Origin: CAWEHT01 sp963808455
GTDB lineage: Bacteria; Chloroflexota; Anaerolineae; CG2-30-64-16
Length of the DNA stretch: 7,304 bases
Direction of reading: 5' to 3'
Assembly: GCA_963808455.1 (NCBI GenBank)
Contig: CAWEHT010000036.1
Span: forward strand, 1-7,304
Position numbers and translations under genes: made by a program. The first letter of the stretch is position 1. Every line of letters begins with the position of its first letter. Under the pieces are notes generated by a model that searched no databases, was not told the origin of the DNA, and saw nothing but the letters and a program-made list of their open reading frames with translations. Below are positions 1 through 6,710 of the stretch, one piece after another.

Positions 1-2
1 AC

Positions 3-374
3 CCCGCGCTCAAGGCCGGGGCGCTGTCCTATGTCCTCAAGAGCATCGCGCCGGACGAGTTGGCCCAGGCCGTCCGGCGGGCCGCCCAGGGGGGGGCCAC
101 CTTGCATCCGCGCGTGGCGGCGCGAGTCGTCGAGGAGATGCGTGGCGAAAACGCCCGCGCCTCGAGCCCCTTTCAGGATCTCAGCGATCGCGAACTCGAC
201 GTCCTTCGCCTGATCGCCAACGGCCTCTCCAACTCGGACATCGCCGGCCGCCTCGGTCTGAGCGAGAAGACCGTGAAAGGACACGTCAGCAACATCCTCG
301 GCAAGCTCTATCTCACCGATCGCACGCAGGCAGCCGTGTATGCCTGGCAGCACGGCTTCGTGCGACGGGACTGA
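3..374 (+). CDS. NarL/FixJ-family response regulator, C-terminal part (5' end outside window)
   Basis: Open from the window edge to TGA 372-374, giving 123 residues. The first ~35 residues match the end of a CheY-like receiver domain: AGALSYVLK carries the conserved lysine of strand 5, followed by an APDELAQAVRRAAQG helix. A linker follows, then a complete LuxR-type helix-turn-helix of about 60 residues, beginning LSDRELDVLRLIANGLSNSD and containing the recognition region SEKTVKGHVSNILGKL. The phosphoacceptor Asp lies upstream of the window. This is a DNA-binding output protein of a two-component system, presumably phosphorylated by a histidine kinase encoded to the left. A TTG at 60 could mimic a start, but the receiver sequence continues upstream of it in frame, so the gene is simply cut by the edge. 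Target genes are unknown. There is no frameshift in the visible part. Confidence 0.93.
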   Translation, partial: PALKAGALSYVLKSIAPDELAQAVRRAAQGGATLHPRVAARVVEEMRGENARASSPFQDLSDRELDVLRLIANGLSNSDIAGRLGLSEKTVKGHVSNILGKLYLTDRTQAAVYAWQHGFVRRD

Positions 375-438
375 AGGCGCACGGGACGCGAGCCACGCCG
401 GTGCTGCGCAGGGCCAACTGCGTAGAATGCGCCTTCAG
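371..438. terminator. Inverted repeat spanning the regulator stop codon; possible terminator
   Basis: CTGAAGGCGCA (371-381) is exactly complementary to TGCGCCTTCAG (428-438). The left arm contains the TGA stop of the response regulator. Within the 46-base loop a second hairpin can form: TGCGCAG 405-411 with CTGCGTA 418-424, including one G-U pair. There is no T-tract after the right arm, so it is not a classical Rho-independent terminator. It may protect the mRNA end or act in both directions. The pairing is seen directly; the function is inferred. Confidence 0.4.
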
Positions 439-479
439 CTCCTAATGCATAAACAGGGAGCCCTGTCGGTGCCACGGCG

Positions 480-510
480 ACGGATTCTCCCCCTGCAGGG
501 ACTTCGTCGC
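480..510. repeat. 31-base direct repeat, copy 1
   Basis: This stretch reads ACGGATTCTCC..ACTTCGTCGC and recurs at 574-604 with a single mismatch (A496 against G in copy 2). Its centre contains the palindrome CCCTGCAGGG. The flanks of the two copies differ, so the repeat unit appears to be just these 31 bases. It resembles a dispersed intergenic palindromic element, but two copies in one window cannot prove a genome-wide family. Confidence 0.7.
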
Positions 511-573
511 CAGCGGCTCGCCGCGGCGGAGGCTGGCTTGGGCACCCGCTTCTTCTTCTAAGAAACTCCTGAT

Positions 574-604
574 ACGGATTCTCCCCCTGCGGGGACTTCG
601 TCGC
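574..604. repeat. 31-base direct repeat, copy 2
   Basis: This is the second copy of the element at 480-510, 30 of 31 bases identical and 94 bases downstream in the same orientation. Here the centre reads TCCCC-CTGC-GGGGA, a five-pair stem with a four-base loop. The spacing between copies (63 bases) and the copy number of two do not fit a CRISPR array. Confidence 0.7.
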
Positions 605-674
605 TGTGGCGCGTCGTTGACAGGCCTTGTGGGCACGGCCGCTACCACCATGCCGAATTTCCCTGCGACGGCCC

Positions 675-1929
675 TCAGCGTGCCCATTCCTGCCCGGCCC
701 GCAGGCGACCCAGCGCACGCGCCTGGCGGTCGACCGCCCCCAAAATGGCTGCCGACGCCACCCCCAGGCGCGGCTGCCAGCAAGAGGATCCAGGTCAGCG
801 GCATCCCAAGCGCCAGCAACCCCACCCCGACGAACGGCCCGACCATGCCGCGTGCCCCGATCACCGTATAGTTGAGCGCCGTGTACTCTGCAACGCGCTG
901 CGGGTCGGCGAGGTGGATGGCCGCGCTGATGAACCCCAGGTCGATCGCCGACATGCTGATGCCGTATGCTACAAAAGAGGGTGCCAGCATCCAGCCGCTG
1001 CCGGCCCACACGTAAGGCAGGATGGTCATCATGTTGACGGCGAATGCGATCTGAAGGCAACGAACCGGGCCCCACCGATCGATGCGGCGTCCCCAGAAGA
1101 AATAGAAGGCTACCCGGATCAGCCCGTAGAGCAAGTTGAGCCAACCCAGATCTTCGTACGACAGGTGCAGCCGGTTGGCCTGCACCAGCGGGTATAGGGG
1201 ATAAGGGATCAGCGCGCTCAGCCCATATACGGTCAGCCCGACCATATAGAGCGTGAAGCGCCGGTCACCGCGGAGGATCTCCCCCGCGTAGCCCAGCGAG
1301 CGCGTGCAGCGCACCGGCAACGCGCTTTCATCCACACGCAGCCGCCAGAAGAGAGCCGCGCCAATCAACCCGGCCCCCCCTGCCAGAAGAAAGACCAACC
1401 GGTATCCTGCGTGGTCGAGGAGCCAGCCCGCCAGCGGTGTGAGGATCAAGATGGGCAGTATGGTGCCGAGCCGCACCATGGCCAACACCTTGCCCCTATC
1501 CGCCGACGGATAGATGCTTTGGATGATCGCGCTGTACGCCGGCAGCGGCAACTGGTCACCCAGCCAGAACAGAGCGGCCAGCACCAGCAGCGTGATATCC
1601 TTGCTGACCAGCGCCATGGCCGCGAACATCAACCGCGAGACGATCCAACTCGCCGCCACCACCCGTTTGACGCGGCCAGGGCGGGTCAGGAACAGACAGA
1701 AGGATGCGAGGATGTTGCCCAGGTACGAGGATGCCGTGAGGATGGCCAGCATGGCCGCCGAGCTCCCCAGGCGGACCAACACCAGCGGCAAGAACCCGAC
1801 GACAGCGGTCAGCACACCGTACGCCAGCTGAGAAGACAGCTCCACTCGCATGTTGTAGCGAACATTGTCGCTGACGGGGCCGACGACCGCGTTCTCGATT
1901 CGCATCCAGAGTAATTGCGCGATGTCCAA
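675..1929 (-). CDS. MFS transporter (one frameshift near the C-terminus)
   Basis: This is a polytopic inner-membrane protein of about 417 residues once one indel is corrected, normal for a 12-helix major facilitator. Hydrophobic helices run along the whole length. MFS-style cytoplasmic loops are visible, RPGRVKRVV in the N-half and GRRIDRWGPVR in the C-half, with a charged central loop around EILRGDRR. The substrate is unknown. Start: TTG at 1929-1927 (then Asp-Ile-Ala-Gln) has AGGTGA four bases upstream; ATG at 1905 lacks a visible ribosome-binding site but is possible. The track of helices continues past the C5 run at 761-765 (G5 on the coding strand). There the frame moves by one base: the shifted frame gives a normal tail, VASAAILGAVDRQARALGRL, ending in TGA at 677-675. 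Without the shift the frame runs on as low-complexity peptide into the repeat spacer to about 442, which is not credible. The gene is divergent from deoR and may share its regulation. Confidence 0.82.
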
Positions 1930-1969
1930 GGGGTCACCTGTGCAGGCAGGCTCGAAAGTCAACCTGGGA

Positions 1970-1998
1970 ACCGTACATCCGAAGATCGGGCCTGTCAA
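1970..1998 (-). promoter_or_regulatory. Candidate promoter for the MFS gene
   Basis: On the minus strand TTGACA (1998-1993) is followed by 17 bases and TACGGT (1975-1970), a weak -10 element with 3 of 6 consensus bases. Transcription would start near 1963, about 34 bases before the TTG at 1929. The perfect -35 and the ideal spacing support it; the poor -10 lowers confidence. Confidence 0.4.
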
Positions 1999-2085
1999 GG
2001 ACACGAGCACGCCGGCCCTTGTTGGTGAGGCCCGGGCCGCCTCTGGATGCGGTGCGAAATCGCGACTTCTGCCCCAATGGAGATC

Positions 2086-2114
2086 TTGACATAGCTTGTG
2101 TGCTGTTGTAGTAT
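2086..2114 (+). promoter_or_regulatory. Sigma70-type promoter for deoR-E1-E2
   Basis: TTGACA (2086-2091), a 17-base spacer and TAGTAT (2109-2114) form a near-consensus housekeeping promoter: -35 is 6/6 and -10 is 4/6. The expected start is near 2121, leaving a leader of about 47 bases before the deoR ATG at 2168. It is the best promoter-like sequence I found in the window and probably drives the whole rightward operon. Confidence 0.7.
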
Positions 2115-2140
2115 GAAACCAGTCGAAAGCAAACGAAAGT
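2115..2140 (+). promoter_or_regulatory. Candidate DeoR operator: three GAAA repeats at 10-base spacing
   Basis: GAAA occurs at 2115, 2125 and 2135, exactly one helical turn apart. The last two copies extend to CGAAAG (2124-2129 and 2134-2139). The array overlaps the predicted transcription start just after the -10 box, where a repressor would block initiation. Several DeoR-family proteins (for example AgaR-type) are known to bind repeated GAAAG/CTTTC elements, so autoregulation by the adjacent deoR is a reasonable inference. Binding is not demonstrated. Confidence 0.5.
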
Positions 2141-2167
2141 TGCGCACCGGCAGGGATAGGAAGGCAC

Positions 2168-2953
2168 ATGACGCCAGCCATCACCGGAGAGTTCTTCCTC
2201 GAGGAACGCCGCCAGCGGATCCTTCAGCAGCTACACCGGCGCGGCCGCGTCAGCGTCGCCGAGCTGAGCCAGAGCTTCGGTGTCTCCGAGGTCACGATCC
2301 GCACGGACCTGCAGGCCCTGGCGGCCCGAAACCTGGTTGTCCGGACCCATGGTGGGGCACTGCGAGCGCCCGAAACGCCCTCGATCCCTTCCCTGGCCAC
2401 CCGCCGGCAACAGCAGGTGGCCGAAAAGCAACGCATTGGCCAGAAGGCCGCCGCGCTCGTGGCCGATGGCGATGCCGTTATCCTCGACAGCAGCAGCACC
2501 ACCCTGGCGATCGCCCAGCGCCTGAGGACCCGCCGTGACCTCACCGTCATCACCAACAGCCTCGCCATCGCCCAGGAGTTCCTGGATGCCGCAGGTGTCA
2601 CGGTGGTGATGCCTGGCGGATCGCTGCGCCGCGAGACGGCCTCCCTGGTCGGCGGCGATGGCGTCGAGTTCCTGCAGAAGTATCACGTCCAAAAGGGATT
2701 TTTTGGCGCCCATGGGCTGACCCTGGCGGAAGGGCTGACCGATGTCAGCCCGCTCGAGGCAGAGGTCAAACGCCCTCTGGTCGCCCTCTGCCGCGAGGTG
2801 AACGCCGTGCTGGACGCCACAAAATGGGGCCGGGTGGGGCTGGCATCTTTCGCCGGCATTGATCAGGTGGTGCGCGTGATCACCGACGATCAGGCGCCGG
2901 GCCGCCAGGTAGAGGAGGTCCGGGCGCGTGGCATCGAAGTGGTCCTGGTGTGA
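2168..2953 (+). CDS. DeoR-family transcriptional regulator
   Basis: Intact at 261 residues, the usual family length. Residues ~11-65 form the DeoR winged helix-turn-helix, with VSVAELSQSFGVSEVTIRTD then LVVRTHGGA. Residues ~80-255 are the DeoRC sensor domain of the ISOCOT fold, with typical ligand-site segments: DSSSTT (107-112), TNS (129-131), PGG (149-151), the DVSPLEAEVKR stretch (192-202) and DATKWGR (216-222). Family members usually act as repressors released by a phosphorylated sugar or related metabolite; the ligand here is unknown. The ATG at 2168 is preceded by AGGAAGG (2158-2164). It is the first gene after the promoter at 2086-2114 and lies 76 bases before the fused E1 gene, so it probably regulates itself and the downstream E1/E2 genes. 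There are no indels, unlike its neighbours. Confidence 0.95.
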   Translation: MTPAITGEFFLEERRQRILQQLHRRGRVSVAELSQSFGVSEVTIRTDLQALAARNLVVRTHGGALRAPETPSIPSLATRRQQQVAEKQRIGQKAAALVADGDAVILDSSSTTLAIAQRLRTRRDLTVITNSLAIAQEFLDAAGVTVVMPGGSLRRETASLVGGDGVEFLQKYHVQKGFFGAHGLTLAEGLTDVSPLEAEVKRPLVALCREVNAVLDATKWGRVGLASFAGIDQVVRVITDDQAPGRQVEEVRARGIEVVLV

Positions 2954-2965
2954 CCGATCTGACAA

Positions 2966-3007
2966 GGGGAAAGAGGTGAGATTGGACCGGCTTCGATCCC
3001 TTTCCCC
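2966..3007 (+). promoter_or_regulatory. Inverted repeat / hairpin between deoR and E1
   Basis: GGGGAAAG (2966-2973) is exactly complementary to CTTTCCCC (3000-3007). Inside, 2980-2986 can pair with 2992-2998 (seven pairs, two of them G-U) around a five-base loop. The E1 ribosome-binding site GGAGG (3016-3020) starts nine bases after the structure. No T-tract follows. It could be an mRNA processing or attenuation element, or, because the arms contain GAAAG/CTTTC, a second operator for DeoR. The pairing is seen; the function is inferred. Confidence 0.4.
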
Positions 3008-3029
3008 ATCTCGATGGAGGAATCAGCAC

Positions 3030-5114
3030 ATGGAACCGGCAGCAGCTGTGGAGGATATCTCGGCACTGGTCGAGGATCAGGCGCTCAGCAGGGCTGACCT
3101 GATCGATTATCTGCGCCAGATCCTGGAGATTCGTGCCCTGGAAGACAACATCGCGCAACTTCTAGGCAAAGCGGTGCTCAAAGGCGCTTCTCACCTTTAT
3201 GCGGGCCAGGAGGCGGTGGCGGTCGGCGCCATCGCGGCCTTGCGCGACGATGATTTTATCACCAGCACGCATCGTGGGCACGGCCACGCGCACGCGCACG
3301 GCGACCGCGTTGCCAAGACCCCGGAGGCCAAGCAGGAGCACTACAACAAGATGATGGCGGAGGTGCTCGGCAAGTCGGGCGGCTACTGCAAGGGCAAGGG
3401 CGGCTCGATGCACATCGCCGATGTGCTCCATGGCAACCTGGGCGCGACCGGCATCGTGGGGGGCAACATCCCCGTGGCCGTGGGCGCTGCCCTGGCCCAG
3501 AAGCTGCAAGGCACGGATCGGGTGGTACTCTGTTTCTTCGGCGATGGGGCTTCCAACACTGGAAACTTCCATGAGGCGCTGAACATGGCAAGCCTGTGGG
3601 ACCTGCCGGTGGTCTTCGTAGTGGAGAACAACCTGTATGCCATGTCGGTGCCCTGGGCCAAAGCCAGCAAGCTTCCCGACATCGCAACGCGGGCGAGCGC
3701 CTACGGCATACCCGGTGAGGTAGTCGACGGGATGGATGCCCTGGCCGTGCGCGGTGCTGTCGCCACGGCCGTGGCGTGTGCACGGCGCGGCGAAGGCCCG
3801 TCGCTGATCGAGTGCAAGACCTACCGCTGGTATGGGCATTCACACTCGGACCCGCGTGCCTACCGCACGCGTGATGAGGAAAAGGGATGGAAACAGCGCG
3901 ATCCCGTGGGCGTCATGCGCCGGCACCTGGAGGGGTTGGGCTGGCTCAATGACGCGGGCTTCGAAGCGCTCGATGAGGAGGTGCAGGCGAAGCTCGCGGG
4001 GGCCATGGCCTATGCCTCGTCCTCGCCGGAGCCTGATCCAGGCGAGCTGGAAACCGACCTCTTTGCGCCATCGAGGACCACCGCGGCCGATCTCGAAAGG
4101 GAACGCTGGCTGCGTGAGCGCGTGCGCGGCGAGCCGGGCATGCGCCAGATCTCCTACGCGCAGGCGTTGGTCGAGGCGATGCGCGAGGAGATGTTGCGCG
4201 ACCCTCACGTGATCGTCTTCGGCGAGGATGTTGGGCTATATGGCGGGGCCTACGGCGCCACCCGCGGCCTGTACCAGGAATTTGGCGAGGCGCGTGTCAT
4301 CGACACGCCCATCTCCGAGGCCACCATCGCGGGCGCGGCCGTCGGCGCGGCCATGGTCGGCATGCGCCCCGTTGCCGAGATCATGTACGTTGACTTCACG
4401 CCGCTGTCCATGGACCAGCTGGCCAATCAAGGCGCCAAAAACCGCTACATGTTCGGCGGCAAGACCACCGTGCCGATGGTGCTGCGCACCGAGGGGGGGC
4501 AGGCAGGGCCATCGCTGCCCATCACTCCCAGAGCCTGGAATCGCTGTGGACCCACTTCCCCGGCATCTACGTCGTGATGCCCTCAACGCCCTATGACGCC
4601 AAGGGCCTACTGAAGGCGGCGATCCGCGACGACAATCCGGTGATGTTCATCGAGCACAAGATGCTCTACAAGGAGAAGGGGCCCGTGCCGGAGGAGGACT
4701 ACGTCATCCCGCTCGGCGTGGCCGACGTGAAGCGCCCCGGGCAGGACGTGACGCTGGTAACCTATTCCCGCATGGTGTTCAGGGCGCTGGAAGCCGCCGG
4801 CATTCTTGCGCGTGAGGGCATAGACGTCGAAGTCATCGACCTGCGCAGCCTCAAGCCGCTCGACCTCGACACGATCGTCGACATCGGTCAAGAAGACCGG
4901 CCGCTTTGTCGGCGTCACCGAAGCCTATGAGAACACCTCCTTCATCAACGAGGTGATGGCGCAGGTCAGCGATGCCGCTTTCGACTGGCTGGACGCGCCC
5001 ATGTTACGGGTGGCCGCGCGCAACGTTCCGGTGCCGCGCGCCGAGGTGCTGGAGGACGCCATGATCCCGAATGTCGACCGCATCCTGGCAGCCTGCCGGA
5101 AGGTGGTGAGCTGA
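3030..5114 (+). CDS. 2-oxoacid/acetoin dehydrogenase E1, alpha-beta fusion (two frameshifts)
   Basis: This is the thiamine-diphosphate-dependent E1 that decarboxylates a 2-oxoacid (or cleaves acetoin) and acylates the lipoyl group of E2. The corrected length is 694 residues. The alpha half (1-~345) has TSTHRGHGH at 78-86, the ThDP motif GDG(171-173)..NN(200-201), and the loop YGHSHSDPRAYRT from 268. A charged linker (~346-370) leads in frame to the beta half (371-694), which begins MRQISYAQAL and has GEDVG with Glu399 and HHSQS at 498-502. Start: ATG 3030 has GGAGG nine bases upstream; the frame is open further upstream but overlaps deoR. Frameshift 1 is in the G7 run 4493-4499: one G is missing, and adding it gives EGGAGRAIAAHHSQS. 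Frameshift 2 is at 4886-4887: one extra base, after which VKKTGRFVGVTEAYENTSF resumes. The two cancel in length. Indels were inferred from family conservation. The stop overlaps the E2 start by one base (TGATG). Substrate could be pyruvate, acetoin or a branched-chain or other 2-oxoacid; sequence alone does not decide. Confidence 0.9.
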
Positions 5115-6492
5115 TGGGCGAGCCGGTATTCGTCCCGAAGCTCGGCCAGACCGTGGAAGAGGTGACCCTGGGTAAGTGGTTGGTGCCGGATGGCACGAAG
5201 GTCGAACGCGGCCAGGAGATCCTCGAAGTGGAGACCGACAAGGCCGTCTTTACCGTCGAGGCCCCGGCACGCGGCTATCTGCACATCGACCTGCAGTTTG
5301 CGGAGCACGCCGTGGTGCCGGTGCTGGCGGTGGTCGGCATCATCGGCGGGCAACATGAGGGCTTTGGCACCGCCGCGGCAGCCTTGGCCCAGTCGCTGCC
5401 CAATCAGAATGTGGCGGACGCACCAGAAGTCCCCGTGGCCGAGGCCACGGACCGCGAGCACATCTTTGCTTCCCCGCGCGCCGCAGGCTGGCCCGCGAAA
5501 AGGGACGTGGACCTGGCCAGAGTCAAGGCATCGGGCGCCGGCGGCGCTCGCATCGTCGAGAGCGATGTGATCGCCTACTTGGGTCAGGTCCCCAGGGCCA
5601 CCCCGGTGGCCCAGCGTGTGGCAGTCGAGGCGGGCCTGGACTTACGCCAGGTGCCGGGCAGCGGGCTGCGCGGCACGATCACCCGCGGGGACGTAGAGCG
5701 CGCAAGGGGAGCAACGCCCGCGCCCGCGATGACCCTGTCCGAGGAAAGGGCGCGGGATGCCATGCCTGAAATAGTGGGCATGCCGCCTGTGGAGGCCGAT
5801 GTGCTCGAGCGTGTGCCGCTGGCTGGCGTGCGCAAGGTCATTGCTGAGCGCATGGCCGCCAGTGCGCACACGACCGCCCGTGTGACGCTCGTGACAGAGG
5901 CCGACGCCACAGAGTTGGTAGTAATTCGTGAGAGGCTCAAGGCTGCGCTGGCAGGAAGCTGGGGCTTTGCGCCGGGCTACAACGACATGCTGGCCAGGAT
6001 CGTGGCCGTTTCCCTTCACAAGCACCCGTATATGAATGCCCGCATCACGGGTGAGGCAATCGAGCGTCTGGCTCACGTCAATCTCGGCATGGCCGTCGAC
6101 ACTGAGCGTGGGCTGTTGGTGCCCGTGATCCGCGACGCCGATCGCAAGCCGGTGCATCAATTTGCCGTCGAGTTCCGCGCCCTGGTCGAGCGTGCCGTGC
6201 TGGGCGGTCATTGCCCGACGATCTCTCCGGCGGCACCTTCACCATCACCAACCTGGGTATGTACGACATCGATGCGTTCACACCGGTTATCAACCTGCCT
6301 GAAGCGGCTATCCTGGGCGTCGGACGGATCGTGGATAAAGTCGTGCCTTACCTGGGCCAGACTGCAGTGCGAAAGCGGCTTACCCTGAGCCTGGTCTTCG
6401 ACCACCGCCTTGTCGATGGGGCGCCGGCCGCGCGCTTCCTGCAAGACGTTAAACGCATGGTGGAGGAACCGTATCTGCTGCTGGTCGAGTGA
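5114..6492 (+). CDS. Dihydrolipoamide acyltransferase E2 (frameshifted)
   Basis: This is the core E2 of the same complex, transferring the acyl group from lipoyl-lysine to CoA. The corrected length is 459 residues. An N-terminal lipoyl domain (1-~78) has ETDKA with the lipoylated Lys43. An Ala/Pro-type linker leads to a first peripheral-subunit-binding domain (~117-156) and then a second (~162-197, ATPVAQRVAVEAGLDLRQV). The catalytic acetyltransferase domain (~232-459) carries the active-site motif DHRLVDG with His431 and Asp435. ATG 5114 overlaps the E1 stop and has AGGTGG seven bases upstream, so translation is likely coupled. One base is missing at about 6205: restoring a C gives LGRSLPDDLSGGTFTITNLG and joins the two open frames. 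A compensated indel pair lies in the first PSBD: the segment 5483-5506 reads AGWPAKRD in the present frame, but one base over reads RRLAREKG, the canonical helix, so about one base is missing at 5477-5484 and one extra at 5503-5506. No E3 gene follows. Confidence 0.9.
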
Positions 6493-6519
6493 CGGGGCGC
6501 GGGACCGCGCCCTGTCACT
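6488..6519. terminator. Strong hairpin between convergent E2 and citrate synthase genes
   Basis: Bases 6488-6501 pair with 6506-6519: 14 pairs with one G-U, around a GGAC loop. The left arm includes the E2 stop codon TGA (6490-6492), and the citrate synthase stop lies seven bases beyond the right arm. The position between convergent genes suits a bidirectional terminator. There is no T-tract on either side, so termination may be Rho-dependent or the hairpin may act to stabilise mRNA ends. Confidence 0.6.
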
Positions 6520-6525
6520 GCCAGC

Positions 6526-6710
6526 CTACGCGGCCAGCGGCTCGCGTGGCCCGAACGGCAGGCCCATCGCACCCGTATAGCGCGAAGTAGGGCGAATCAG
6601 CCGGTTGTCGGAATACTGCTCCATGATATGGGCGATCCAGCCGGCGGTGCGAGCAGCCGCAAAGACGGCCGTAAAGTACTCGGGTGGGATCCGAGCGCCG
6701 TGTTGTACCG
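6526..6710 (-). CDS. Citrate synthase, C-terminal fragment
   Basis: Reading the minus strand to TAG at 6528-6526 gives IPPEYFTAVFAAARTAGWIA, then HIMEQYSDNRLIRPTSRYTG and a short tail ending GPREPLAA. This is the characteristic C-terminal end of citrate synthase (acetyl-CoA + oxaloacetate to citrate), including the conserved arginine of the ARTxGW motif that contacts the substrate carboxylate. Only about 55-60 residues are present. The catalytic histidines and the aspartate of the DFYSG region should lie upstream but are replaced by unrelated lower-GC sequence. Just before the conserved block one G seems to be missing at 6687-6688 (GCGCTCGG-ATCCCA would read Ala-Leu-Gly-Ile-Pro). The left limit of the homology is uncertain, between about 6692 and 6722. 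2-Methylcitrate synthase is a possible alternative. Confidence 0.8.

Larger units (their letters stand above)
375..674. other. Non-coding spacer rich in short repeats
   Basis: These 300 bases lie between the regulator and the MFS gene, which converge. Reading frames across the stretch have no recognisable domain and consist of repeat-derived low-complexity peptide in several frames. It holds the inverted repeat at 371-438, an ACAGGG/CCCTGT pair at 453-466, and two copies of a 31-base direct repeat at 480-510 and 574-604. I see no tRNA, CRISPR array or transposase. Confidence 0.6.

Noticed and set aside
480..604. Two direct repeats with a spacer, CRISPR-like
   Set aside because: Only two copies, a 63-base gap, a palindromic core and no cas genes nearby.
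442..674. Extension of the MFS protein to a 580-residue ORF ending near 442
   Set aside because: Beyond 761-765 the frame gives low-complexity peptide through the repeat spacer, while the shifted frame gives a normal short C-terminal tail and stop at 675-677.
308..1144. Long minus-strand ORF overlapping the regulator, spacer and MFS gene
   Set aside because: Arg/Gly/Ala-rich shadow of the high-GC MFS frame with no domain; it also runs antisense through the regulator end.
2231..2965. Long minus-strand ORF opposite deoR
   Set aside because: Covers the intact DeoR gene in antisense and shows no domain; typical of GC-rich DNA.
2928..3029. Earlier E1 start at 2928
   Set aside because: Would overlap the end of deoR and lacks a ribosome-binding site; ATG 3030 has GGAGG at proper distance and begins near the usual E1alpha N-terminus.
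3162..3839. Long minus-strand ORFs opposite E1
   Set aside because: Antisense shadow of the strongly conserved E1alpha frame; His/Arg-rich with no recognisable motif.
4140..4142. Separate E1beta gene starting at ATG 4140
   Set aside because: No stop between the alpha and beta halves, no clear ribosome-binding site before 4140, and fused E1 alpha/beta proteins are known. Because indels are frequent here, a lost stop cannot be fully excluded.
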